From: Bacilli bacterium
GTDB lineage: Bacteria > Bacillota_I > Bacilli_A > RFN20 > CAG-826
NCBI GenBank assembly: GCA_017618495.1
Contig: JAFZUD010000192.1
Location: 1-10,807, forward strand
Direction of reading: 5' to 3'
DNA length: 10,807 nt
Shown: one piece after another, positions 1 to 7,342 of the stretch
How positions within the stretch are numbered: the stretch's first letter is position 1
Layout of the letters: every line of letters begins with the position of its first letter
Translations under genes and position numbers: made by a program
Notes under the pieces: model-generated
The model's database searches: none
What the model saw: the letters and a program-made list of their open reading frames with translations, nothing else
What the model was told of the DNA's origin: nothing

Positions 1-956
1 CCAAGAACCTAATGAAGAAATACGGCATCCCAACCGCCGCCTATGAGGTCTTCGATGACGTCAATAAAGCCCTTCTGTATGTCGAAACCTGCCGAGTCCC
101 AACCGTCGTCAAAGCCGATGGCCTCGCTCTTGGAAAGGGTGTTGTCATTGCTATGAGTAGAGAAGAAGCCAAAGAGGCCGTCATCTCCGCCATGAGCAAT
201 CACCAGTTCGGCGCCTCAGGCGATCATATCGTCATTGAGGAATTCTTAGAAGGACCGGAGGTTTCCGTCCTTTCCTTCACCGATGGCAAGACCCTTAAGC
301 CAATGGTTTCCAGCATGGACCACAAACGCGCCCTCGATAACGATGAGGGTCTAAATACCGGCGGCATGGGCACAATCGCCCCAAACCCTTATTACACCGA
401 AGAAGTCGCTAAAGAATGCATGGAGAAGATTTTCCTTCCAACGATCGAAGCGATGAACAAAGAAGGAAGAACCTTCAAAGGCTGCCTCTATTTCGGCCTT
501 ATGATCACGAAAGACGGACCGAAGGTAATCGAATACAATTGCCGTTTCGGCGACCCAGAGGCCCAAGTCGTCCTTCCTCTTCTTGAAAGCGACCTTCTCA
601 CCATCATGATGGCGACCACTAGCGGCACCCTCGATAAGACTGAAGTCAAATGGAGCGACAAATCAGCGTGTTGCGTCATCATGGCCTCAAAAGGATACCC
701 AACCCATTATGAAAAGGGCTTTGAGATCACTTGTGAGGAAGATGTCAAAAACGACATCTATTTCGCAGGCGCCAAACTCGATGGCGATAAGCTTCTCACC
801 AATGGTGGCCGCGTCTTAGGCGTCACCTCAGTTGGCGGATGCCTCAAGTGCGCCATCAAAGCCTCATACGAAAAAGTTAACAAAATCCATTTCGATAACA
901 GCTTCTACCGTCACGATATCGGCGCTAGAGCACTCAAAGCAAAGGAGAGAGACTAA
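1..956 (+). CDS. purD: Phosphoribosylamine-glycine ligase (GAR synthetase), 5' partial
   Basis: PurD joins phosphoribosylamine to glycine using ATP, giving GAR, the second step of de novo purine synthesis in the cytosol. The frame is open from base 3 to the TAA at 954-956. The first visible codons (KNLM, then KKYGIPTAAY) already lie inside the protein, so the ATG at 12 is internal. About 317 residues are visible; the family is usually about 420, so roughly the N-terminal 100 are missing. Visible ATP-grasp features are VVKADGLALGKGV, the EEFLEGPEVS segment, NTGGMGTIAPNP, and the PurD signature RFGDPEAQ (residues 178-185 counted from the ATG at 12). The C-terminal domain (GGRVLGVTSVG) is intact. 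The stop overlaps the purL start by one base, so the two are co-transcribed and probably translationally coupled. Identification is secure; only the upstream end is unknown. Confidence 0.96.
   Translation, partial: KNLMKKYGIPTAAYEVFDDVNKALLYVETCRVPTVVKADGLALGKGVVIAMSREEAKEAVISAMSNHQFGASGDHIVIEEFLEGPEVSVLSFTDGKTLKPMVSSMDHKRALDNDEGLNTGGMGTIAPNPYYTEEVAKECMEKIFLPTIEAMNKEGRTFKGCLYFGLMITKDGPKVIEYNCRFGDPEAQVVLPLLESDLLTIMMATTSGTLDKTEVKWSDKSACCVIMASKGYPTHYEKGFEITCEEDVKNDIYFAGAKLDGDKLLTNGGRVLGVTSVGGCLKCAIKASYEKVNKIHFDNSFYRHDIGARALKAKERD
941..947 (+). promoter_or_regulatory. Ribosome binding site of purL
   Basis: AAAGGAG lies inside the last codons of purD, 8 bases before the purL ATG at 956. It supports that start and suggests coupled purD-purL translation. 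Confidence 0.75.
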
Positions 957-3900
957 TGGTCAATAGAGTTTACGTAGAGAAAAAGCCTGGCCTTCAGAAT
1001 GAAGCGAGCGCCTTATTTAACGAATTCAAGAATCTCCTTGGCATCAAAGGCCTCAAATCGCTTAGGATCCTTAACCGTTACGACCTTGAGAACATCGACG
1101 CCAAAGTCTTAGAGAAAGCCACTAACACCGTTCTTTCCGAGCCTCAGCTTGATGATGTCTATACTGAGCTCCCAGCCTCAAAAGGCCTAGTCTTCGCCGT
1201 CGAATACCTTCCAGGCCAATTCGACCAAAGAGCCGATTCCGCCGCCCAGTGCATCCAGATCATGGCGGTCATCGATAAGCCAATCATCAAAACCGCTAAG
1301 GTGTATATCTTAGAAGGCGAACTTTCTAAAGAAGAAGTGGCGGCCGTCAAGAAATACGTCATCAACCCTGTTGAGGCCAGAGAAGCTAGCTTAGAGCTTC
1401 CAGAAACCCTCAAAACCCAATATGTCATCCCAACGACAGTCAAAACCTTAACCGGATTCATCAGCAAATCGAGAGATGAGCTTGATGCCTTCGTCAAGGA
1501 AAACGGCTTGGCCATGGACCTCGATGACATCGCTTTCTGCCAAGCCTACTTCAGAAGCGAGCAAAGAGACCCAACCATCACCGAAATCAAGATGATTGAC
1601 ACCTATTGGTCCGATCACTGCCGTCATACGACCTTCTTGACCACGATCGATAACGTCTCTTTCGAAGACAAAGAGATTCAAGCGGCTTACGAAGAATACG
1701 TTGAGTGCCGCAAAGAGCTCAATAGAACCAAACCAGTCAACCTCATGGATATTGGCACCCTCGCTGCCAAAGTCCTTAAAAAGAGAGGCATGCTCCAAAA
1801 ACTCGATGAATCGGAGGAAATCAACGCATGCACCGTCAAGATCGACGTCAAAGTCGATGGCGAAACCGAGAAATGGCTCCTCCTCTTCAAGAACGAAACC
1901 CATAACCACCCAACCGAAATCGAACCTTTCGGCGGTGCGGCTACCTGTATCGGCGGCGCAATCCGTGACCCTCTTTCCGGCAGAAGCTACGTCTATGCCG
2001 CGATGCGTGTCACCGGCGCTGGCGACCCAACCGTCCCGCTCAGTGAGACCATCCCTGGCAAACTCCCACAGCGCAAACTCGTCCAAACCGCAGCGGCCGG
2101 CTATTCCTCATATGGCAACCAGATCGGTTTAGCTACCGGCATCGTCGATGAAATCTATCACCCAGGATACGTCGCAAAACGCATGGAAATCGGCGCAGTC
2201 ATCGCTGCAACCCCAGCCGAAAACGTCAGGCGCGAATGCCCAGTCGATGGCGATGTCGTCATCCTTCTTGGCGGCAGAACCGGCAGAGATGGCGTCGGTG
2301 GCGCAACCGGTTCCTCCAAAGCCCATAACGCCCACTCAGTCGAAACCTGTGGCGCGGAAGTCCAAAAAGGAAACGCCCCAGAAGAAAGAAAACTCCAAAG
2401 GCTCTTCAGAAACAAAGAAGCCTGCCAAATGATCAAACGCTGCAACGACTTCGGCGCAGGCGGCGTTTCGGTCGCAATCGGCGAGCTCGCGGATGGCTTA
2501 TCGATTAACCTCAATGCCGTCCCAAAGAAATACGAAGGCCTTGATGGCACTGAACTCGCCATCAGCGAATCGCAAGAAAGAATGGCAGTGGTCGTCGAAA
2601 AAGAAAACGTCGACGCCTTCCTGACAATCGCCAACAAAGAAAACCTCGAAGCAACCGTTGTTGCTACCGTCACGAAGAACCCTCGCCTCGTCATGAAATG
2701 GAACGACAAGGTCATCGTCGATGTCAGCCGCGAATTCCTCAATTCCAACGGCGCTGAAAAGCATATCGACATCCTTGCCTCCAAGCCTCTTGATTACAAG
2801 AAAGAGGTAGAAGGGGATTTCGCTTCGAACCTCAAAGCCCTCGCTGGCGATCTCAATATCTGCTCAAAGCGCGGCCTTAGCGAGAGATTCGACTCAACCA
2901 TCGGCGCAGGCGCCGTCACCATGCCATTTGGCGGCAAATACCAGAGAACACCTGTCCAGGCCATGGTCACCAAGATCTCAGTCGAAGAGAAACACACCGA
3001 CGATTGCTCCTTCATGTCATGGGGATATAACCCATTCATCATGGAGAAGAACCCATATCAAGGCGCCTACCTTTCCGTCGTCGAAAGCATCTGCAAACTC
3101 ATTGCTTCGGGCGCTAAATTCGAAGACGTCTATCTCACCTTCCAGGAATACTTCAAAAAGCCGATGAAAGACGCTAGACGTTGGGGCGAGCCTTTAAGCG
3201 CTCTCCTTGGCGCCTTCAAAGCCCAACTCGATTTCGGTGTTGCCGCAATCGGTGGCAAAGACTCGATGTCAGGCTCATTCGAGAAACTCGATGTTCCTCC
3301 AACTCTTGTCTCCTTCGCCGTCACCACAGGTAACGTCAACGAAGTCATCACCAACGAATTCAAAGAAGCAGGCAGCAAAGTCTATCTCTTAAAACCAGCG
3401 TATGACGATAATGGCCTTCCAAACGCCGAAAGCCTCAAAGCTCTTTTCAAGAAGATCGAAGACCTTAACGCAAAAGGCTTAATCAAATCCTGCTTCACCC
3501 CAACCCTTGGCGGTGTCGCCGAAGCCGTCATGAAAGCCGCTATCGGCAATGGCTATGGCTTCAAGTTCAATGACGAATTGACCCTCAATGACATCTATGG
3601 TTATGCCTATGGTTCATTCATGGTTGAGACGAGCGAAAAACTCGATGGCCTCTATGTTGGCGAAGTCACTAGCGACGCCAAATATGTCTATAAAAACGAA
3701 GAAGTCGCGACTAGCGACATCGACGCCTTATATGAAGGCAAGCTCGAAAGCGTTTACCCAACCCTCGAAAAGAAAGACAACAAGATCTATGAATCTTTCT
3801 CCTACAAAGGAGAGACTAAGACCCACGCTTCGAAGCACTATGACGAAGTGAGAGTCCTCATCCCAGTCTTCCCAGGAACCAACTGCGAGTTCGATTCCGC

Positions 3901-4642
3901 TAAGGCCATGAGGGATGCAGGAGCTAAGGTTAAGATCTTCGTCATCAATAACCTCAACACCGAAAACCTCAACAAATCCATCATGGATTTCGCCGAAGAG
4001 GTGAAGAAGAGCCAGATCATCTTCGTTCCAGGCGGATTCAGCGGTGGCGATGAACCAGACGGTTCCGCTAAATTCATCACTTCCTTCTTCAGGAACGAAG
4101 CGGTCAAGAATGCCGTCACTGACCTTCTTGAGAATAGAGAAGGCTTGATGCTTGGTATCTGCAATGGCTTCCAAGCCCTCATCAAACTCGGTCTCGTCCC
4201 ATATGGCAAGATCATGGATACGGACGAGTCCTTCCCAACCCTTACCTTCAACACAATCGCTAGACACCAGTCCAAGATTGTGAGGACCAGAATCGCATCA
4301 AATAAGTCACCATGGTTAGCCAGAACCAAGGTTGGCGACGTCTATAACGTTGCCATCTCCCATGGCGAAGGTCGCTTCTTCGCAAGTGAGGATCTCGTAA
4401 GAGAACTTGCAAAAAATGGGCAAATTGCTACGCAATATGTTAATCTCAATGGTGAAGCAACCGACGATATCCGTTACAACCCAAATAACTCAGTCCTAGC
4501 CGTCGAAGGCATCACTTCATTCGATGGCCGAGTCCTTGGCAAGATGGGTCATAGCGAACGTATCGGAAATGGATTATATAAGAACGTCTACGGCGAATAC
4601 GACATGGAAATGTTTAAGTCCGCAGTTGAGTTCTTCAAATAA
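956..4642 (+). CDS. purL: Phosphoribosylformylglycinamidine (FGAM) synthase, single-chain form
   Basis: This enzyme converts FGAR to FGAM with ATP and glutamine, the fourth purine step. At 1228 aa it is the large single-chain type, which carries in one polypeptide what Bacillus splits into PurS, PurL and PurQ. An N-terminal PurS-like domain (RVYVEKKPGL onward) comes first. The synthetase core follows, with the large-PurL motif DTYWSDHCRHTTF (D215-F227), ETHNHPTEIEPFGG (from E314), RDPLSGRSYVYAAM, and the second-half motif GVAAIGGKDSMSGSF. A C-terminal class I glutaminase domain starts near R966 (VLIPVFPGTNCEF). Its catalytic triad is visible: Cys1069 in LGICNGFQ, with His1199 and Glu1201 in MGHSER. 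The start is fixed by the AAAGGAG site and the TAATG overlap with purD. fhs follows 21 bases downstream. No frameshift or missing key residue was seen. Confidence 0.97.
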   Translation: MVNRVYVEKKPGLQNEASALFNEFKNLLGIKGLKSLRILNRYDLENIDAKVLEKATNTVLSEPQLDDVYTELPASKGLVFAVEYLPGQFDQRADSAAQCIQIMAVIDKPIIKTAKVYILEGELSKEEVAAVKKYVINPVEAREASLELPETLKTQYVIPTTVKTLTGFISKSRDELDAFVKENGLAMDLDDIAFCQAYFRSEQRDPTITEIKMIDTYWSDHCRHTTFLTTIDNVSFEDKEIQAAYEEYVECRKELNRTKPVNLMDIGTLAAKVLKKRGMLQKLDESEEINACTVKIDVKVDGETEKWLLLFKNETHNHPTEIEPFGGAATCIGGAIRDPLSGRSYVYAAMRVTGAGDPTVPLSETIPGKLPQRKLVQTAAAGYSSYGNQIGLATGIVDEIYHPGYVAKRMEIGAVIAATPAENVRRECPVDGDVVILLGGRTGRDGVGGATGSSKAHNAHSVETCGAEVQKGNAPEERKLQRLFRNKEACQMIKRCNDFGAGGVSVAIGELADGLSINLNAVPKKYEGLDGTELAISESQERMAVVVEKENVDAFLTIANKENLEATVVATVTKNPRLVMKWNDKVIVDVSREFLNSNGAEKHIDILASKPLDYKKEVEGDFASNLKALAGDLNICSKRGLSERFDSTIGAGAVTMPFGGKYQRTPVQAMVTKISVEEKHTDDCSFMSWGYNPFIMEKNPYQGAYLSVVESICKLIASGAKFEDVYLTFQEYFKKPMKDARRWGEPLSALLGAFKAQLDFGVAAIGGKDSMSGSFEKLDVPPTLVSFAVTTGNVNEVITNEFKEAGSKVYLLKPAYDDNGLPNAESLKALFKKIEDLNAKGLIKSCFTPTLGGVAEAVMKAAIGNGYGFKFNDELTLNDIYGYAYGSFMVETSEKLDGLYVGEVTSDAKYVYKNEEVATSDIDALYEGKLESVYPTLEKKDNKIYESFSYKGETKTHASKHYDEVRVLIPVFPGTNCEFDSAKAMRDAGAKVKIFVINNLNTENLNKSIMDFAEEVKKSQIIFVPGGFSGGDEPDGSAKFITSFFRNEAVKNAVTDLLENREGLMLGICNGFQALIKLGLVPYGKIMDTDESFPTLTFNTIARHQSKIVRTRIASNKSPWLARTKVGDVYNVAISHGEGRFFASEDLVRELAKNGQIATQYVNLNGEATDDIRYNPNNSVLAVEGITSFDGRVLGKMGHSERIGNGLYKNVYGEYDMEMFKSAVEFFK

Positions 4643-4648
4643 AAAAAT

Positions 4649-4654
4649 AGGAGG
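4649..4654 (+). promoter_or_regulatory. Ribosome binding site of fhs
   Basis: A perfect AGGAGG lies 9 bases before the ATG at 4664, in the short gap after the purL stop. No terminator or clear promoter lies in this gap, so fhs is most simply read from the purine transcript with its own strong initiation site. Confidence 0.9.
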
Positions 4655-4663
4655 AAACAAAAG

Positions 4664-6328
4664 ATGCTTACAGACATCGAAATCGCTCAACAGTGCGAGA
4701 AGAAGACAATCTTCGAAATCGCAAAAGTCGCCGGAGTCGACGATAAATACCTCGAGCCTTATGGCAAATACAAAGCCAAGGTTGACTACGCCCTCTTAAA
4801 GGAAGGCCGCAAGAAAGGCAAGTTGATCCTCGTCACCGCGATCACCCCAACCCCTGCGGGAGAAGGCAAAACCACAACCAGCATCGGCCTTGCCGACGGT
4901 CTTAGAAAGATCGGCAAGAACACCATCGCAGCCTTAAGAGAACCGTCTCTTGGTCCAGTCTTTGGTATCAAAGGCGGCGCTGCCGGCGGTGGATACGCCC
5001 AGGTCGTCCCAATGGAAGACATCAACCTTCACTTCACCGGCGACTTCCACGCCATCACCACGGCCAACAACCTTCTTTGCGCTCTTCTCGACAACTCAAT
5101 CCAGCAAGGTAACCCTCTTGGAATCGACAACCGCAAAATCGTCATCAAGAGATGCCTTGATATGAATGACCGCCAGCTTAGATTCGTCGTCGATGGTCTT
5201 GGCGGAAAAGCCAACGGCACCCCAAGAGAAGATGGTTTCGACATCACCGTCGCTACCGAAATGATGGCCATCTTCTGCCTTGCCACCTCAATCAACGACT
5301 TAAAGGAAAGAATCGGCAGAATGGTCGTCGCCTACACCTATGACGACAAACCAGTCACCGCCAAAGACCTCCACGCCGTCGGCGCGATGACCGCTCTTCT
5401 CAAAGACGCAATCAAACCAAACCTCGTCCAGACCCTCGAAGGCACCCCATGCTTCGTCCATGGTGGCCCATTCGCCAATATCGCCCATGGTTGCAACTCC
5501 GTCACCGCCACCAACATGGCTATGTCGCTTGCTGACTACACCGTCACGGAAGCCGGATTCGGTGCTGATCTTGGCGCTGAGAAGTTCCTCGACATCAAAT
5601 GCCGCTTAGCTGGCCTCAAACCAGACTGTGTCGTCATGGTCGCAACCGTGAGAGCCCTTAAGATGCACGGTGGTTTAAAGAAGACCGAACTCGGCAAAGA
5701 AGACCTCGTCGCCCTTGAAAAAGGCCTTCCAAACCTTCTTAGACACATCGACAACATTGTGTCCGTCTATCACCTCCCATGCGTCGTCGCGATCAACCGC
5801 TTCCCAACCGACACCGATGCTGAAATCGAGCTCGTCGAGAAGAAGTGCAAAGAACTCGGCGTCAACGTCAAACTCTCGACCGTTTGGGCCGATGGTGGCA
5901 ATGGTGGCATCGAACTCGCCAAAGAAGTCGTCCGCCTTTGCGATGAGCCAAATAACTTCAGCTTCAGCTATGAACTCGACAACTCCATCGAGGAGAAACT
6001 CGACCAAATCGTCAAGAAGATCTACCATGGCAGCCATGTCGTCCTCACCCCAGCCGCCAAAAAGCAGGCTGCCAAGCTTGAAGAACTCGGATTCAGAAAC
6101 CTCCCAATCTGCGTTGCTAAGACCCAATACTCCTTCTCTGATGACCAAAACAAACTTGGCGCCCCAGAGAACTTTGAGGTCACTGTTAGAAACATCAAAG
6201 TCAGCGCAGGCGCAGGCTTCATCGTTGCCTTAACTGGCGAAATCATGACCATGCCAGGACTTCCAAAAGTTCCTGCTGCCAATAGCATCGATGTCGATGA
6301 AGATGGCAACATCTCTGGCTTATTCTAA
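4664..6328 (+). CDS. fhs: Formate-tetrahydrofolate ligase (10-formyl-THF synthetase)
   Basis: Fhs activates formate with ATP and attaches it to tetrahydrofolate. The product, 10-formyl-THF, is the one-carbon donor for GAR and AICAR transformylation in purine synthesis, as well as for other one-carbon uses. The 554-aa length is typical of the family. Visible motifs are the phosphate-binding loop PAGEGKTTT (residues 64-72), REPSLGPVFGIKGGAAGGGY (family signature 1), FTGDFHAITTANNLL, and signature 2, VATVRALKMHGG. The N-terminus (MLTDIEIAQ, then YGKYKAKVDYALL) matches the usual family start and sits behind a perfect Shine-Dalgarno site. It is the last gene of the pur cluster, ended by the terminator at 6344. 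Its codon use matches purL, with no sign of transfer. Confidence 0.98.
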   Translation: MLTDIEIAQQCEKKTIFEIAKVAGVDDKYLEPYGKYKAKVDYALLKEGRKKGKLILVTAITPTPAGEGKTTTSIGLADGLRKIGKNTIAALREPSLGPVFGIKGGAAGGGYAQVVPMEDINLHFTGDFHAITTANNLLCALLDNSIQQGNPLGIDNRKIVIKRCLDMNDRQLRFVVDGLGGKANGTPREDGFDITVATEMMAIFCLATSINDLKERIGRMVVAYTYDDKPVTAKDLHAVGAMTALLKDAIKPNLVQTLEGTPCFVHGGPFANIAHGCNSVTATNMAMSLADYTVTEAGFGADLGAEKFLDIKCRLAGLKPDCVVMVATVRALKMHGGLKKTELGKEDLVALEKGLPNLLRHIDNIVSVYHLPCVVAINRFPTDTDAEIELVEKKCKELGVNVKLSTVWADGGNGGIELAKEVVRLCDEPNNFSFSYELDNSIEEKLDQIVKKIYHGSHVVLTPAAKKQAAKLEELGFRNLPICVAKTQYSFSDDQNKLGAPENFEVTVRNIKVSAGAGFIVALTGEIMTMPGLPKVPAANSIDVDEDGNISGLF

Positions 6329-6343
6329 TCCCCACAAAAAATT

Positions 6344-6376
6344 GACCGCCCTTCAAATGGGCGGTCTTTTCTTTTT
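6344..6376 (+). terminator. Intrinsic terminator of the purine-fhs operon
   Basis: An 8-bp perfect stem GACCGCCC (6344-6351) / GGGCGGTC (6359-6366) with a 7-base loop is followed by TTTTCTTTTT. It lies 15 bases after the fhs stop and separates fhs from the lipase gene. Confidence 0.93.
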
Positions 6377-6393
6377 CTAGGGACCCTGGTCTG

Positions 6394-6423
6394 TTTACTC
6401 GCTCTTAGCAAAAGTGCTATCAT
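6394..6423 (+). promoter_or_regulatory. Promoter of the lipase gene (extended -10)
   Basis: TTTACT (6394-6399) could be the -35. After 18 bases comes TATCAT (6418-6423), preceded by TG one base upstream (TGCTATCAT), which is a full extended -10. Only 7 bases (CAACGGG) separate the -10 from the ATG at 6431, so the predicted transcription start falls on or next to the start codon. A short inverted repeat TAGCA/TGCTA (6406-6410, 6415-6419) overlaps the -10 and might be an operator. The signal is predicted by eye only. Confidence 0.6.
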
Positions 6424-6430
6424 CAACGGG

Positions 6431-7216
6431 ATGCAAAAAACCGCTTATCCAATCATCCTTGTGCATGGCCTTGCCGTCAGAGACTGCATCTTCATGAAGC
6501 CTTTTGGCGAGATTGAACGCAAACTCAAAGAGGAAGGCTTTGTCGTATCTAGAAGCAAAATTGAGGCTTTTGCCTCGATTGAGCACAACGCAGAGGTCCT
6601 TAAGAAGGAAATCCTCAAGATTCTCGGAGAGAACAATGTCGACAAAGTGAACATCATCGCCCACTCAAAAGGTGGCCTTGATGCCAAATACATGATTGAG
6701 AAACTCGATATGGCGGAACATGTCGCAAGCTTTACGACCATGTGCACCCCACATAAGGGAACCCCAGTCGCCAGAGGAGTGGCGAAACTCCCTCGCTGGA
6801 TGCTCCATGTCATGGCCTTCTTCGTCAACCTTTGGTACCGCATCCTCGGAGATAGGCATCCAAATTCCTTAAAATCATTAGAGCAACTTGCTTCCTGGAA
6901 CCCTGTTGAAGAGGTGATTCTCAAGGCTGGAAGCGGAATCTACTGCCAAAGCTATTCGGCCACGCTTGAAAGAAGCAGGGACGATTTCGTTCTTGGTATT
7001 CCGTTAGCCTTTTGCCATCACGTTGAGAAAGGGGAGCCTAGCGACGGTCTAGTCAGCAAAGAGTCCGCCAAATTCGGGGAATATAAGGGCCTCATGCTAG
7101 AAGGATCAATCTCCCATAGCGACGTCTTCGATTTCATGGCGAAGAAAAGCAAGAAGGAGAGGATCTACGGATTCTATTCAACCTTGTGTGAGGATTTGAA
7201 AAACAGGGGTTTCTAA
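6431..7216 (+). CDS. Alpha/beta-hydrolase lipase/esterase
   Basis: This 261-aa protein is probably a lipase or carboxylesterase acting on acyl esters; its substrate cannot be told from sequence. The N-terminus reads PIILVHGL, the strand and oxyanion-hole region of triacylglycerol lipases. The nucleophile elbow is AHSKGG with Ser79, the Ala-x-Ser-x-Gly variant known from Bacillus LipA-type lipases. The likely acid is Asp205 in SDGLVSKESA, and the likely base is His229 in ISHSD, in the usual order. Residues 123-139 are strongly hydrophobic and aromatic (WMLHVMAFFVNLW), suggesting a lid or membrane-contact segment. There is no signal peptide, so it is predicted cytosolic or membrane-associated from inside. 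ATG 6431 is chosen because the HG motif begins only 11 residues later. No Shine-Dalgarno site precedes it, as expected for a leaderless mRNA. It is transcribed alone, between two terminators. Confidence 0.85.
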   Translation: MQKTAYPIILVHGLAVRDCIFMKPFGEIERKLKEEGFVVSRSKIEAFASIEHNAEVLKKEILKILGENNVDKVNIIAHSKGGLDAKYMIEKLDMAEHVASFTTMCTPHKGTPVARGVAKLPRWMLHVMAFFVNLWYRILGDRHPNSLKSLEQLASWNPVEEVILKAGSGIYCQSYSATLERSRDDFVLGIPLAFCHHVEKGEPSDGLVSKESAKFGEYKGLMLEGSISHSDVFDFMAKKSKKERIYGFYSTLCEDLKNRGF

Positions 7217-7234
7217 TGAAAAACCCCTTTTTTT
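7205..7234 (+). terminator. Intrinsic terminator overlapping the lipase stop codon
   Basis: The stem AGGGGTTT (7205-7212) / AAACCCCT (7221-7228) is followed by a run of T to 7234. The 5' arm encodes the last residues of the lipase and the TAA lies in the loop, so the hairpin is built into the end of the gene. Confidence 0.88.
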
Positions 7235-7302
7235 GTTGGGGATTTTTCTTTTTGGATAAACTGTCTAAAAGACTTTTTCATTTTCAGCAAGATATCCAAG
7301 GA

Positions 7303-7336
7303 TTTTAAGTATAAAATACTAAAAAAGAACCGAGGT
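7303..7336 (+). promoter_or_regulatory. Candidate -10 with dyad, and ribosome site, of the first lipoprotein gene
   Basis: TATAAAAT (7310-7317) is a likely -10; no good -35 is seen at the usual distance. It sits inside an AT-rich inverted repeat, AGTAT-AAA-ATACT (7308-7320), that extends imperfectly to 7303-7325. GAGGT (7332-7336) ends 6 bases before the ATG at 7343 and is the Shine-Dalgarno site. This gene therefore has an ordinary short leader, unlike the lipase gene before it. Confidence 0.45.
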
Positions 7337-7342
7337 CCATTT

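Noticed and set aside
3728..4267. Long open frame antisense to the purL glutaminase domain (and similar antisense frames over purL, fhs, the kinase and plsC)
   Set aside because: These arise from the strong codon bias of the genes on the other strand. They have no ribosome site or recognisable motifs and lie over conserved coding sequence.
6426..6430. ACGGG before the lipase ATG as a Shine-Dalgarno site
   Set aside because: It directly abuts the ATG, far too close for ribosome placement.
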